64,000 nucleotides of DNA, taken from assembly GCF_002994635.1 (NCBI RefSeq), contig NZ_PVNL01000030.1, positions 1 to 64,000 of the forward strand, given 5' to 3'. This DNA is from Enhygromyxa salina. GTDB taxonomy: Bacteria > Myxococcota_A > Polyangia > Nannocystales > Nannocystaceae. Below are positions 1 through 8,489 of the stretch, piece by piece; position 1 is the stretch's first letter; the number at the start of each line of letters is the position of its first letter. The notes beneath the pieces are model-generated. The model was not told the DNA's origin. It did no database searches and worked only from the letters and a program-made list of their open reading frames with translations. The position numbers and the translations under genes were made by a program.

Positions 1-904
1 GGGCGCGCGTGGGCTCGGGGATGAAGGGCGCGGGCGCGGGTGGACGCGGGACGATGTAGAGCTGTGGAGCTGGGCTGGGGGCCAACACGGGACTGGTCAG
101 GGGCGCGGTGGGGTCGAGGGCCGCTGGCTGGGTTCGAAACGCGAGCGCGGCGTTCGGCGACCCTGGCTGGAACGAGCGCCAGGGAGCGCGAGCGGGCGCG
201 GTCGCGGTCGGGGCCAGCGGGGCCGGAGCCAAAAGAGATTTCACACTCGACCTTGCGGGTAGCTCCGGGCCAACAAACCGCAGATCCAGCGATTTCGCCG
301 CCGTGGGCTGTAAGCTCGACACTTGGAATTCGTCCGAGCTCGAGCGGCGCCTGGGCCCAATGTCGGGTGTTGCAGAGGGCTCGGTCGCGGCTGCTGCCGA
401 CGGTACGGTGGCCGCAACCTCGGGCGTTGCCGTGGGTGGAAGGCCTGTTGCCGGTGGTTGCTCGTCAAAATAGCGAGGGATGGGATCAAACAGCGAGCCA
501 GGATCGAGGGGCTCACGGCCGGGCCTTGGCATGGGCGGAGTCGAGGCCGGCGAGGTCTGGGAGGTTGGTGTTGGGGTGGGCGCGTCGTGGCTGGCCGTGG
601 CTGGAGTCGCCGCCGGAGCGACGGCCGGGAGCGGGTCCAGGGTCGGTGAGTTGATCGCCTTGCGCTGAATTCGGGATCCCAGCTGGGGTTCCGCGACGCC
701 CGCGTCGTCGAGCGCCACTTCATTGTGATGACCCTCGAGCTCGACCCCACCGAGCCCGTGACCGAGCGCCTCATCGACGCCAAGCCGCTGATCGACGGCC
801 GCGATCGGTGAGCGACTGCGGACCGCGGGGTGCATGTCAACGCCGTCGGCGCGGACGTGGTCGGTGCCGAAGCGCTGAATCAGTCGGTTGACGTAGGCGC
901 TCAT
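1..904 (-). CDS. Pro/Ala-rich eCIS-associated protein (partial, runs off left edge)
   Basis: The frame stays open from an ATG at 904 to the window edge (about 301 codons), so the C-terminus is not seen. The ATG overlaps the TGA of the upstream baseplate gene by one base, which suggests translational coupling. After a short N-terminal segment beginning MSAYVNRLIQRFG the protein is dominated by Pro, Ala, Thr and Ser with no predicted folded domain or membrane segment that I can see. Low-complexity Pro-rich proteins are common next to gp26-like genes in contractile injection loci, but I recognise no family, and no function is assigned. Existence as a gene is supported by the coupling and the uninterrupted frame. 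Confidence 0.7.
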   Translation of the reverse strand, partial: MSAYVNRLIQRFGTDHVRADGVDMHPAVRSRSPIAAVDQRLGVDEALGHGLGGVELEGHHNEVALDDAGVAEPQLGSRIQRKAINSPTLDPLPAVAPAATPATASHDAPTPTPTSQTSPASTPPMPRPGREPLDPGSLFDPIPRYFDEQPPATGLPPTATPEVAATVPSAAAATEPSATPDIGPRRRSSSDEFQVSSLQPTAAKSLDLRFVGPELPARSSVKSLLAPAPLAPTATAPARAPWRSFQPGSPNAALAFRTQPAALDPTAPLTSPVLAPSPAPQLYIVPRPPAPAPFIPEPTRA

Positions 905-1749
905 CAAAGGCTCCTGCTTTGTCGTGCGGCCCGCTCGGCGGCGACCAGCTCCACGTAGGCGCGGCGCTCGTCTCGAGACAGGTCGAGGATCTCGGCTCGG
1001 CTCCAGCCGTAGCTGCAAGCCAGGTAGTGGACTTCGCGGACCAGGTAGCGGTGCTCATGCTCGAGGGCGCGCAGCAAGAAATGTTGGATGTCGAAGCGGA
1101 TGTCACGTCGAGCACCGCACTCATGACAGTCGACCGAGAGATGCTGATCGAGGGTTGGACCGACCAGCTCCATCGCCGCTTCGACGCGATCGAGCAGCTC
1201 GCCGCTCATGTCGCTGGCGGTGCGTCCCTCGGCGTGATCCTGATCGGCCAAGATGCAGGCGCGGAGCAGCGTGAGGCGACGCCGGTCCAGGGCTTCGCCG
1301 AGCAGTGCGCGCTGATCGACGCTGGTTGGCAGCCGAAAACGGGTGCCGTCGGCGAGCGAGTAGGCCCCATCTGGATCGGGACCGACCACGCCGGCCTCGC
1401 GCAGGCTGTCTTCGCTGGCGTCGATGCTGGCGACGAAAGCAGCGAGCGAGAAGCTGACGTCTGATCCCTCGCCGCACTGCTCGCAGGGGACCTCGCTCTC
1501 GATCTGATCGGTGAAGGTCGAGGCGTAGACAGCCGCGAGCAGACGATCGCGGTCACTGACCGCGAGCTCCCAGGCGCGCCCGGGACCGACGCTGGTCCCG
1601 GGCGTCTCGACCAACAATCGGTCGAGCAGCTCGACCGCGGCCATGCCCCCGCCGCCGCGAGCGAGCGCCTGCTCGTCGTGGCCACGCAGACCCCTGATGC
1701 AGGCCCAGCGGCCGCCGGGGAGACCGGGTTCGAGTCGTACCTGAAGCAT
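904..1749 (-). CDS. T4 gp26-like baseplate protein with two CxxC pairs
   Basis: A 281-residue protein encoded directly after the tube and sheath genes. The C-terminal third (YGWSRAEILDLSRDERRAYVELV) matches the helical tail pattern of T4 gp26-like baseplate proteins found in phage and eCIS loci. Two Cys pairs, C89-x2-C92 (CEQC) and C208-x2-C211 (CHEC), are spaced like the halves of a zinc ribbon and probably bind one zinc ion. In such particles this family is expected in the baseplate or its assembly. The gene is 60 bp downstream of the tube gene and overlaps the next gene by one base. The family assignment is from motif resemblance, not from a search. Confidence 0.75.
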   Translation of the reverse strand: MLQVRLEPGLPGGRWACIRGLRGHDEQALARGGGGMAAVELLDRLLVETPGTSVGPGRAWELAVSDRDRLLAAVYASTFTDQIESEVPCEQCGEGSDVSFSLAAFVASIDASEDSLREAGVVGPDPDGAYSLADGTRFRLPTSVDQRALLGEALDRRRLTLLRACILADQDHAEGRTASDMSGELLDRVEAAMELVGPTLDQHLSVDCHECGARRDIRFDIQHFLLRALEHEHRYLVREVHYLACSYGWSRAEILDLSRDERRAYVELVAAERAARQSRSL

Positions 1750-1809
1750 GATCTAGCTCGTGGCTATCTCGTTCGTCGTTGACGGCGGCGTTGAGCTCCG
1801 TGTGGGGAG

Positions 1810-2307
1810 CTAGGATTCCTCGACTTCGGACACGTCGATGCGCTCGAAGCCTTCGTTTTGCAGCACGATGGTCTCGAAGGCGATCGCGTTGGCGTTGGCG
1901 TCGAGCTCGGGCTGCGCGGTGTACTCGGACACCCAGCAGCGCACGACGTCGTAGGCGCGCACGACCGTCCCTTGCAGGTTGAGCAGCTCGATCGTGATGT
2001 TCTTGCGCAGGCCAGCGAGCGAGACCGCGGTGTCACCCTCGGCGCTGTAGACCTTTGACGCCCATTCCTCGAACTCGGGATCGAAGGTGATGCCGCGCTC
2101 GAGCGTGATGGCCTCGAACTTGGACGACGCGGGGGAGTGGCGGGGAGTGCTCAGATCGTTCCCTTCGCGGTGGCTGACGACCTCAGTCGAGCGCTTGAGC
2201 GCGCTGACCTTGCTGACGCCGCAGACGAGCTTCCCGTCCCAACGCACGCGGAACTTGAAGTTTTTGTAGGGATCGATGCGGGTAGTATTTACCGGAAATT
2301 GTGTCAT
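1810..2307 (-). CDS. Contractile-injection-system inner tube protein (gp19 family)
   Basis: A 165-residue protein of the T4 gp19-like tail tube family, which stacks as hexameric rings to form the inner tube fired by sheath contraction. Diagnostic features are the N-terminal stretch DPYKNFKFRVRWDG, a VSKVSALKRSTEVV segment, the KFEAITLERGIT strand pair, and the length, normal for the family. The frame is open further upstream, but the ATG at 2307 is preceded by AAAGGAGC at good ribosome-binding distance and begins where the family begins, so I chose it. It lies 32 bp downstream of the sheath gene, the usual sheath-tube order. Confidence 0.93.
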   Translation of the reverse strand: MTQFPVNTTRIDPYKNFKFRVRWDGKLVCGVSKVSALKRSTEVVSHREGNDLSTPRHSPASSKFEAITLERGITFDPEFEEWASKVYSAEGDTAVSLAGLRKNITIELLNLQGTVVRAYDVVRCWVSEYTAQPELDANANAIAFETIVLQNEGFERIDVSEVEES

Positions 2308-2339
2308 GGGATTGCTCCTTTCGGGGATCGATTGCCGGG

Positions 2340-4673
2340 CTAGGTCTGAACCTCGCCAGCTTGCTGCTGGAGGGTGATGACCACGAACTCTGCCGGTTTG
2401 AGGGGGGCGAAGCCGATCACGACATTGACGATGCCGAGGTTGACGTCGTTTTGTGTCGTGGTCTCCCGGTCGACCTTGACGAAGTATGCGTCGCTCTTCT
2501 TGCCGCCCGCGAAGGCGCCGAGGCGGAACAGGTTGTTCATGAACGCACCCGCGGTCTGGCCAATCTGACGCCACAGCGGCTCATCGTTGGGCTCGAACAC
2601 CGCCCACTTGAGCCCGCGGAACAGGCTCTCTTCGATGTACAGGGCGAGGCGCCGGATCGGCAAGTATTTGTAGTCGTCGTTGCCCGAGTTGTCGAAGCCG
2701 ACCATGGTCCGGGCGCCCCAGCTGACCACCCCGTTGGGGAACACGCGGATGGCGTTGACCGCCAGCGGGTTGATCGTGCCGTTGTCGCCGTCACTCATCG
2801 AGTGCTCGACGCCGCGGACACCGAGGAGGTTGGCCTCGAGGCCGGCGGGGGCCTTCCACACGCCGCGGCTCACGTCGGTGCGAGCCATGACCCCGGCCAT
2901 GGCGCCGCTGGGATCGATGCTCTTGGTCACGCCGCCAGCGCTGACCTTGATGCGGGGCCAGTACACTGCGGCGTGATCGGTGGCCACGCCAATGCGGAGA
3001 TTGGCGATGTTGCTGGTGACCGCGGCGACGTCGGTCCAGCTGGCGTCGGGATCGACCAGCAAGATTGACCGGCGGTTCTTGGCGAACACGCTGGCGGGAC
3101 CCCACAGCTCCTGGCGATGGGCGTCGGATTGATCCTCAGCCCTGGGCAACACCAGAATGTTGAACAGGTCGATGTCGCGCTCGGCCTTGGCGAAGGCGAG
3201 GCTGTAGTCACTGGCGATCGGCCGCGAGCCGTTGGAGCCCGCGCCTGCGCCGTCTTGGTAGGCGACGGCGGCCTGGTTCGAGAACTGATAGCGGGTGAAG
3301 TTGGTCGCCGCGTCGAAGTACCCGTCGAACACCGCGACGGCAGCGCCAGAGGCCAGGACGCCGCTGGTGTCGCCATTGTCACCACCATAGTTGGCGTATG
3401 CCACCAGCCGGTGACCCTGACGCTCGAACGACCAGTCGATCGCCGAGACTGCGGACGCTGCGGCGATCAGCGCGTCGAGGTTGTTCTGAAGGTTCTGCAG
3501 CGTCGGAGGGGTGGCGCCGTCCAGCGCCAAGGTGGTGTCGGTTGTCCAGCCGATTGGGCTGATTGCCTCGTCGGTCACCACGCTGTCAGTGAACTCGACG
3601 GTGATCGTATCCGGGTCGACCACCAAGAAGTCACCGAAGCTACCTTGGAAGTTGGCGTCGGAGTCGAGCCTGAGCTTCGAGAACAACCCAGACGGCGCGG
3701 GCCGATTGCGGGCGTAGCCGTCGACCTCGAGCGCGCCGTACTCGGCCGGCATGCCCATGGCCTCACCGATGTCGTCAGCGGCGTTGATCTTGGCGAAGCG
3801 AATGCGACCGCCGGACCCGGCGCTGATCCGGTAGCCGTAGTAGGTGGCGGCGTCGTCCATCTGGAACATCGTGACGGTGACCGTCTTGCCCTGCGGAGCC
3901 AGGGCCAGCTCGATGGCGTCCTTGACCGCGCCGACGGTCTTCGCGCCCAAGGTCACGGTGACGTAGGGCCCATTGTCGGCGCTGACCAGGAAACGGCCGG
4001 TGCCGCCCACGGACGTCAGCACGTCGTCGAGGTTGGTGTTGTTGATGTTGTCGACCTCCAACGTCCCCCAGATCGCATATCCGCTGTGGGCGTCGGGCGC
4101 GTCGTCGTGCAGCGCCGCGCTCACGAGGTTCGAGTTCTGATTGAGGCTTGTGACGGCGTAGTTGCCGTCAGTCGGGTTCATCGAGAGGTTCTTGAACAGC
4201 TCGCTGGCGACGGTGATCGGCGCGCCGCCGGAGTCGACCCCTGCGAGGTCGATGCGAATGTTGAAGGTCATCTCGGGGGTCGGGGTGTCGTAGTCGACAT
4301 GGACCCGGAGGCTGTTGCCGATCACGCCAGCGCTGACGGCTGTCAGCGTCAGCACCGCGAGCTTGGTGGCGTCGGTGTTGAACAGCTCGATGGCGGCCTT
4401 GGTGGCGTTCTGGGCGATCCGAATGACCCACGCCGTCGACCCACCGTTGAGGAAGAACTGCTTGACCTGGTCGTGGAGCTCACCGAGCGAGTTGGTCGCA
4501 CCGAAGGTGCGCTCGAACTCGGTGTAGCTTAGCGTTCTCATTGGCGTGTCCAATGGCCCTTGTTGGGCCATACCGACAAACAACGCGACTGAAGTCGATA
4601 CGCCGGTGATTGTCCGGGAACCGGAGGACACCTCCTGAATGTATACACCGGGGTAGCTTACTTGTACGGGCAT
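2340..4673 (-). CDS. Contractile-injection-system sheath protein
   Basis: A 777-residue tail sheath protein. The start MPVQVSYPGVYIQEVSSGSR and following TGVSTSVALFVG are the classical N-terminal sheath signature, and the C-terminus (EPNDEPLWRQIG, then GIVNVVIGFAPLKPAEFVVI) is the conserved domain that forms the contractile mesh. The length is above T4 gp18 and far above the small eCIS sheaths, so the middle (roughly residues 130-480) is a large Gly/Asp/Ala-rich insertion expected to face outward. I chose ATG 4673, with GAGGAAG upstream, over an in-frame ATG 48 nt earlier. It is the first gene of the leftward operon. Whether the particle is extracellular, anchored or thylakoid-like cannot be told from this part. 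Confidence 0.94.
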   Translation of the reverse strand: MPVQVSYPGVYIQEVSSGSRTITGVSTSVALFVGMAQQGPLDTPMRTLSYTEFERTFGATNSLGELHDQVKQFFLNGGSTAWVIRIAQNATKAAIELFNTDATKLAVLTLTAVSAGVIGNSLRVHVDYDTPTPEMTFNIRIDLAGVDSGGAPITVASELFKNLSMNPTDGNYAVTSLNQNSNLVSAALHDDAPDAHSGYAIWGTLEVDNINNTNLDDVLTSVGGTGRFLVSADNGPYVTVTLGAKTVGAVKDAIELALAPQGKTVTVTMFQMDDAATYYGYRISAGSGGRIRFAKINAADDIGEAMGMPAEYGALEVDGYARNRPAPSGLFSKLRLDSDANFQGSFGDFLVVDPDTITVEFTDSVVTDEAISPIGWTTDTTLALDGATPPTLQNLQNNLDALIAAASAVSAIDWSFERQGHRLVAYANYGGDNGDTSGVLASGAAVAVFDGYFDAATNFTRYQFSNQAAVAYQDGAGAGSNGSRPIASDYSLAFAKAERDIDLFNILVLPRAEDQSDAHRQELWGPASVFAKNRRSILLVDPDASWTDVAAVTSNIANLRIGVATDHAAVYWPRIKVSAGGVTKSIDPSGAMAGVMARTDVSRGVWKAPAGLEANLLGVRGVEHSMSDGDNGTINPLAVNAIRVFPNGVVSWGARTMVGFDNSGNDDYKYLPIRRLALYIEESLFRGLKWAVFEPNDEPLWRQIGQTAGAFMNNLFRLGAFAGGKKSDAYFVKVDRETTTQNDVNLGIVNVVIGFAPLKPAEFVVITLQQQAGEVQT

Positions 4674-5101
4674 TGTGCTGTTCTTCCTCTGCGAGTGCGT
4701 GTCGTGCTGGAACGAGGGCACCGTGGCATGGGCGAATCGCGCATGTAACTGTCCTTTAGTGAAGCTGTACTAAAGTGAAGGTTGCGGCGATCGCACCAGG
4801 GTGTCCCGGCCGGGTGGTCTGCGAAATTCGGCTGATCCCCCAGCCTGGCGGACGGAGGCTCCGCCAGAAATGTCCAAAAGATGTAAGGGTGGTTGCGCCG
4901 CTACGTGATGCCCGCCTCCGGGCTGGCTGACCCTCCTCGCGATCGGGAGATCCCCACAATCACGCCACAACCCACCCTGGCACACCACTGAGTCGGCCCG
5001 TTTCCCATCCTGACACACAGACCGAATCGTCTCGCTCACGCAATATCATTGTCACTACAAGTTTCATTGCAGCTAGAGCCACAGCCCCCGAGAGTGCGCC
5101 C
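4674..5101. promoter_or_regulatory. Divergent intergenic region between sheath operon and phoX-like gene
   Basis: 428 bp without a convincing gene; short frames here lack coding character. It must hold the promoter of the leftward eCIS operon and of the rightward PhoX gene. Two dyads stand out. CTTTAGT (4754-4760) pairs with ACTAAAG (4769-4775) about 80-100 bp upstream of the sheath start and is a candidate operator. CTGGCGGA (4845-4852) pairs with TCCGCCAG (4860-4867) as a GC-rich hairpin without a following T tract. I cannot place -10/-35 elements with confidence. Confidence 0.45.
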
Positions 5102-6703
5102 ATGCGCTCGATCGGACGACGAAATTTCATGCTCACCAGCAGCGCGACCGCGGCCGCGCTGTCACTGCTCTCTCTGGGCCACAACCGCCACGCCGCGGCG
5201 CGAGGCGACTGGGGCGATCTGATCCCCGATCCCGAGGGAATCCTCGATCTACCAGCAGGCTTCACCTACACAATCCTCGAGGCCCAGGGCGACCCCATGG
5301 ACGACGGCTACCAGGTCCCCGGCCGCGCCGATGGAATGGCCTGCTTCGCGGGCCCCGACGACACGCTGGTGCTGATGCGCAATCATGAGGTCAGCGCTGG
5401 GGATATCTTCAATGGCCCCTACAAGATCGGGCAGTCGCCCGTGCCCGAGGCCTACGAGCCTGCGGGTATGGGCGGGGTCACGCGGCTCGTGCTCGACGCG
5501 ACCAGCTTCGAGCGGATCTCGAGCAACCTCGTGCTGATCGGCACGATCCGCAACTGCGCAGGCGGCCCGAGCCCGTGGGGCTGGCTGTCGTGCGAGGAGA
5601 ACACCAGCATCAACGGCGGCATCCGCCATGGCTATGTGTTCCTGTGCCCGACCGACGCCACCAGCGTGCAGGCGCCCCAGCGCATCGACGGCTACGGTCG
5701 CTTCAACCACGAGGCGGTGTGTGTCGATCCTTCCAACAACTACGCGTACCTGACCGAAGATCGCAATGACTCGTGTCTGTATCGATTCGTTCCCGACGAT
5801 CGCAGCGAGCCGTTTGTCGGGACCTTGCAGGCGCTGGCGGTGGTCGGCGTGGCGGAGTACGACACCCACGACATGACCGAGGACGATCTGCTCAATGTCG
5901 AGTGGGTCAACCTCGACGAGCCCGATCCCGACGAGGACTCACTGCGCGACGAGGCCCAGAGCAAGGGCGCGGCCCGGTTCATCCGTGGCGAGGGGATCTG
6001 GTTTCACGAGGGCCAGGTCTACGTGTGCTCGACCAGCGGCGGTCCGGCGGGTAAGGGGCAGATTTTCCGGCTCGTCGACGGCGACAGCCCCACCCTCGAA
6101 TTGGTGGTGCGCTCGACCGACTCGAGCGTGCTCGACAACCCCGACAACATCACCGTCTCACCGTGGGGCGACGTGTTCATGGCTGAAGATGGCGACGGTG
6201 ATCAGTACATACGCTGGATCGATCCGCGCGGTGGCGTCTGCGACTTCGCCCGCAACGCCCTGAGCGACAGCGAGCTGGCGGGCGTGTGCTTCTCGCCCGA
6301 CGGCCAGGCCCTGTTCGTCAACATTCAGGGCGACGGGCTCACGCTCGTGGTCACGGGTCCGTTCCCGCTGGTCGGCCCCATGCCGGGTGACGGTGACGGG
6401 GATGGGGACGGGGATGGTGACGGGGACAGCGGTGACGGGGGTGGTGATCTGGGCGACGGCGACGGCGACGGCGATCCGGGAGAGCCGGGCGCCAACGAGG
6501 AAGGCGACGGCGGCGACGATCTCGGTGGCGAAGGGGACACGGGCACGGGCACTGAGTCGGGTCGCGCGGGCCTCGAGGGCGACCCCGAAGGTTGCGGCTG
6601 CTCGACCGAAGGCGACGAGGCCCCAGGCGTCGCCGCCACGGTGACCGCCGCCGCTGCGGTCGGCCTGCGCAGCCTGCTCGCTCGGCCGGACCACGAGGAC
6701 TGA
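5102..6703 (+). CDS. Tat-exported PhoX/DUF839-family protein with MYXO-CTERM-like tail
   Basis: A 533-residue secreted protein. The N-terminus has a Tat-type signal (GRRNFML followed by an Ala/Leu-rich stretch and AAA before residue 35). Residues about 40-420 form the PhoX/DUF839 beta-propeller family, with LMRNHEVS, LSCEENTSING and the FNHEAVCVD segment, acidic residues of which usually bind Ca/Fe in PhoX phosphatases. A linker of Asp-Gly repeats (about residues 430-480) follows. The end has GCGCS, a hydrophobic Ala/Val/Leu segment and a short charged tail, the layout of the myxobacterial MYXO-CTERM surface-sorting signal, though the final Arg cluster is weak. Phosphomonoesterase activity is likely but not certain. 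It stands alone between divergent and convergent neighbours. Confidence 0.85.
   Translation: MRSIGRRNFMLTSSATAAALSLLSLGHNRHAAARGDWGDLIPDPEGILDLPAGFTYTILEAQGDPMDDGYQVPGRADGMACFAGPDDTLVLMRNHEVSAGDIFNGPYKIGQSPVPEAYEPAGMGGVTRLVLDATSFERISSNLVLIGTIRNCAGGPSPWGWLSCEENTSINGGIRHGYVFLCPTDATSVQAPQRIDGYGRFNHEAVCVDPSNNYAYLTEDRNDSCLYRFVPDDRSEPFVGTLQALAVVGVAEYDTHDMTEDDLLNVEWVNLDEPDPDEDSLRDEAQSKGAARFIRGEGIWFHEGQVYVCSTSGGPAGKGQIFRLVDGDSPTLELVVRSTDSSVLDNPDNITVSPWGDVFMAEDGDGDQYIRWIDPRGGVCDFARNALSDSELAGVCFSPDGQALFVNIQGDGLTLVVTGPFPLVGPMPGDGDGDGDGDGDGDSGDGGGDLGDGDGDGDPGEPGANEEGDGGDDLGGEGDTGTGTESGRAGLEGDPEGCGCSTEGDEAPGVAATVTAAAAVGLRSLLARPDHED
6387..6480 (+). repeat. Asp-Gly codon repeat tract in phoX-like gene
   Basis: Imperfect tandem GGTGAC/GGGGAC/GGGGAT hexamers encode alternating Asp and Gly between the PhoX domain and the C-terminal sorting-like tail. 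The encoded spacer resembles Ca-binding or flexible stalk segments of surface proteins. Hexamer repeats of this kind are prone to length change. Confidence 0.8.
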
Positions 6704-6716
6704 GTCGCGCTCGACG

Positions 6717-7589
6717 TCACCACTCGTAAAAGCCGCTGCCCGACTTCTTGCCGAGCTTGCCCGCCGCGACCATGTCTCGGAGCAGCTGCGGCGGCTCGAA
6801 GTGGGCCCCTTGCTCGAGCTTGCCGGCGAGGTATTCGGCGATGCTCAACCGCACGTCCAGGCCCACGAGGTCGGTCAGCTTCAGCGGTCCCATCGGAAAC
6901 CCGTAGCCGAGCGTCATGGCCTTGTCGATGTCCTGGGCCGACGCGACGCCTTGCTCGACCATGCGAATGGCCTCGAGCCCGATCACCAGACCCAGGCGGC
7001 TGGTTGCGAACCCCGGGGCGTCCTTGACCACGATCGGCTGCTTGCCGATGCGCTCGGCGAACGCTCGCATGCGCGCGGTGACGTCGTCGCTGGTCTGCTC
7101 GGCGACGACGATCTCGAGCAGCTTCATGATGTGGACGGGGTTGAAGAAGTGCAGGCCGATCACGCGGCTGGGGTTTTGGATCGGCGCGGCGATGTCGGCG
7201 ATCGACAGCGAGCTGGTGTTGGTCCCGAGCACCGCGTGCTCGCTGACGACCGCGGCGACGCGGGTGAAGATGTCGCGCTTGATCTCGAGCCGCTCGGGTG
7301 CAGCCTCGATCACGAGGTCGGCACCGCGCACGGCGTCCTCGAGCGAGGTCGTGCCGGTGAGGCGCGCGAGCGTGGCTTGCTGGTCCGCCTCGGTGAGCTT
7401 CCCGCGCGCGACTCCCTTTTCCAGGTTGCTGGCGACCATGCTGAGCCCAGCGTCGACCTGCGGCTGACCCACATCGGTGAGCCGGGTCGTGCAGCCAGCC
7501 ATTGCGCAGACCTGCGCGATTCCGTGACCCATGGTGCCAGCACCGATCACGGCGACGATCGAGATGTTGTCGGCGATTGCGTCGGACAT
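6717..7589 (-). CDS. 3-hydroxyacyl-CoA (3-hydroxybutyryl-CoA) dehydrogenase
   Basis: A 290-residue protein, the normal length for single-domain 3-hydroxybutyryl-CoA dehydrogenases (Hbd/PaaH type). It oxidises or reduces the 3-hydroxy group of short-chain acyl-CoA with NAD(P). Visible signatures are the Rossmann motif GAGTMGHGIAQ near residue 16, NTSSLSI, and HFFNPVHIMKLLE containing the catalytic His, followed by the helical C-terminal domain (DAPGFATSRLG, MGPLKLTDLVGLD). It ends 13 bp from the convergent PhoX gene. The pathway is not shown by neighbours and could be butyrate/PHB metabolism, phenylacetate degradation or beta-oxidation. Confidence 0.93.
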   Translation of the reverse strand: MSDAIADNISIVAVIGAGTMGHGIAQVCAMAGCTTRLTDVGQPQVDAGLSMVASNLEKGVARGKLTEADQQATLARLTGTTSLEDAVRGADLVIEAAPERLEIKRDIFTRVAAVVSEHAVLGTNTSSLSIADIAAPIQNPSRVIGLHFFNPVHIMKLLEIVVAEQTSDDVTARMRAFAERIGKQPIVVKDAPGFATSRLGLVIGLEAIRMVEQGVASAQDIDKAMTLGYGFPMGPLKLTDLVGLDVRLSIAEYLAGKLEQGAHFEPPQLLRDMVAAGKLGKKSGSGFYEW

Positions 7590-7692
7590 GCCAGCGATCT
7601 ACCGCATGCGCAGCGCGATGACTGCGCTGGTCTGGCGAAAGTGTGGCGTTTTGCCCGACGTCGAGCTGTGTGTTTTCCAGCGCTTCGCGACG

Positions 7693-7698
7693 TATAAT
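7693..7698 (+). promoter_or_regulatory. Candidate -10 box TATAAT
   Basis: An exact TATAAT lies 29 bp upstream of the ATG at 7727, unusual in this GC-rich DNA. A weak T-rich -35 candidate (around 7671-7676) is at 16 bp spacing. If real, transcription would begin near 7705, which would exclude the ATG at 7697 and favour the start at 7727. Confidence 0.35.
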
Positions 7699-7726
7699 GA
7701 CGACACCAATCCACCTGGCTGTTCTC

Positions 7727-8482
7727 ATGGAAGCACGAAAGGTCGTTGTCACGTTGGTCTGCGCGGCCGACGACGAAGACGCGCTCGAGGCCATCGCCGA
7801 CGGCCTGCGTGCAGTTGGGCGACAGGTCGCGGTGGTCTCGGGGGTCGACGAGCAGCCCCGGCGTGTCGGCGAGGCGATCGAGCGCAGCGGCGCCTGGGGC
7901 TTGATCGTGGTGTGCACCAGCGCGCGGCTCGACGGTCCGCAGCTGCGCAAGGTCGAGGGGCTGTTCAGCGCGCGCCGGGGCCCGAACCACGCGATGGTCC
8001 GGGTCGATCTCTCGACCCCGGCCAATGAGAACATCGCCGCGATCTCGCGCGCGACCGAGGCGTTCATCGGCAGCCAAGGTCGCATCGTCCGGCGCAACAC
8101 GGGTGAGGGCCGAAAGCTGCGCGAGGTCATCCCGCTCGGCGGGATCTCGAGCATGGCGCTGCCGGTCGTGCGGCTGCCCCCGGGCGAGGAGCTCGACGGC
8201 GACACCCGCAGGATCCAGCTGCCCGACAACCCCAAGTCCGCCGAGCTCTCCCGCCGCCGCCGGGCCGCCCGCGAGCGTGAGCGTGAGCGCGAGCGGATCA
8301 CCCGATCCCATCGCTCGCTCAACGCTGACGCGAATGACGACGTCAACCTGGTCGGGGTCGAGCCAACCAGCGCGCAGATGCAGCGAGACGAGGATCGGCT
8401 CGATCGGCTGATGATCGGGATGATCGTCGGCGCTGGCGTGCTCGCGGTGCTCGCCGCGCTGACCTTTGCCGGGATCTTTTAG
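7727..8482 (+). CDS. Unrecognised alpha/beta protein with C-terminal membrane anchor
   Basis: A 251-residue protein of unknown function. Residues 1-120 alternate hydrophobic strands and helices (KVVVTLVCAADDEDALEAI, GLIVVCTSARLDG, HAMVRVDLS) like a flavodoxin-, receiver- or TIR/SEFIR-like fold, but no catalytic signature is visible. A very basic Arg/Glu-rich segment (RRRRAARERERERERI) follows. The protein ends with a single hydrophobic segment (MIGMIVGAGVLAVLAALTFAGIF), so it is probably tail-anchored in the inner membrane with the soluble part in the cytoplasm. An in-frame ATG at 7697 is an alternative start; neither has a good ribosome-binding site. Confidence 0.65.
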   Translation: MEARKVVVTLVCAADDEDALEAIADGLRAVGRQVAVVSGVDEQPRRVGEAIERSGAWGLIVVCTSARLDGPQLRKVEGLFSARRGPNHAMVRVDLSTPANENIAAISRATEAFIGSQGRIVRRNTGEGRKLREVIPLGGISSMALPVVRLPPGEELDGDTRRIQLPDNPKSAELSRRRRAARERERERERITRSHRSLNADANDDVNLVGVEPTSAQMQRDEDRLDRLMIGMIVGAGVLAVLAALTFAGIF

Positions 8483-8489
8483 AGACGGT

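Noticed and set aside
3117..4532. 471-codon plus-strand frame opposite the sheath gene
   Set aside because: No domain pattern; the sheath frame on the minus strand is certain.
4756..5039. Short minus-strand open frames between the sheath and PhoX genes
   Set aside because: No ribosome-binding site, composition unlike a protein and located in the expected divergent promoter region.
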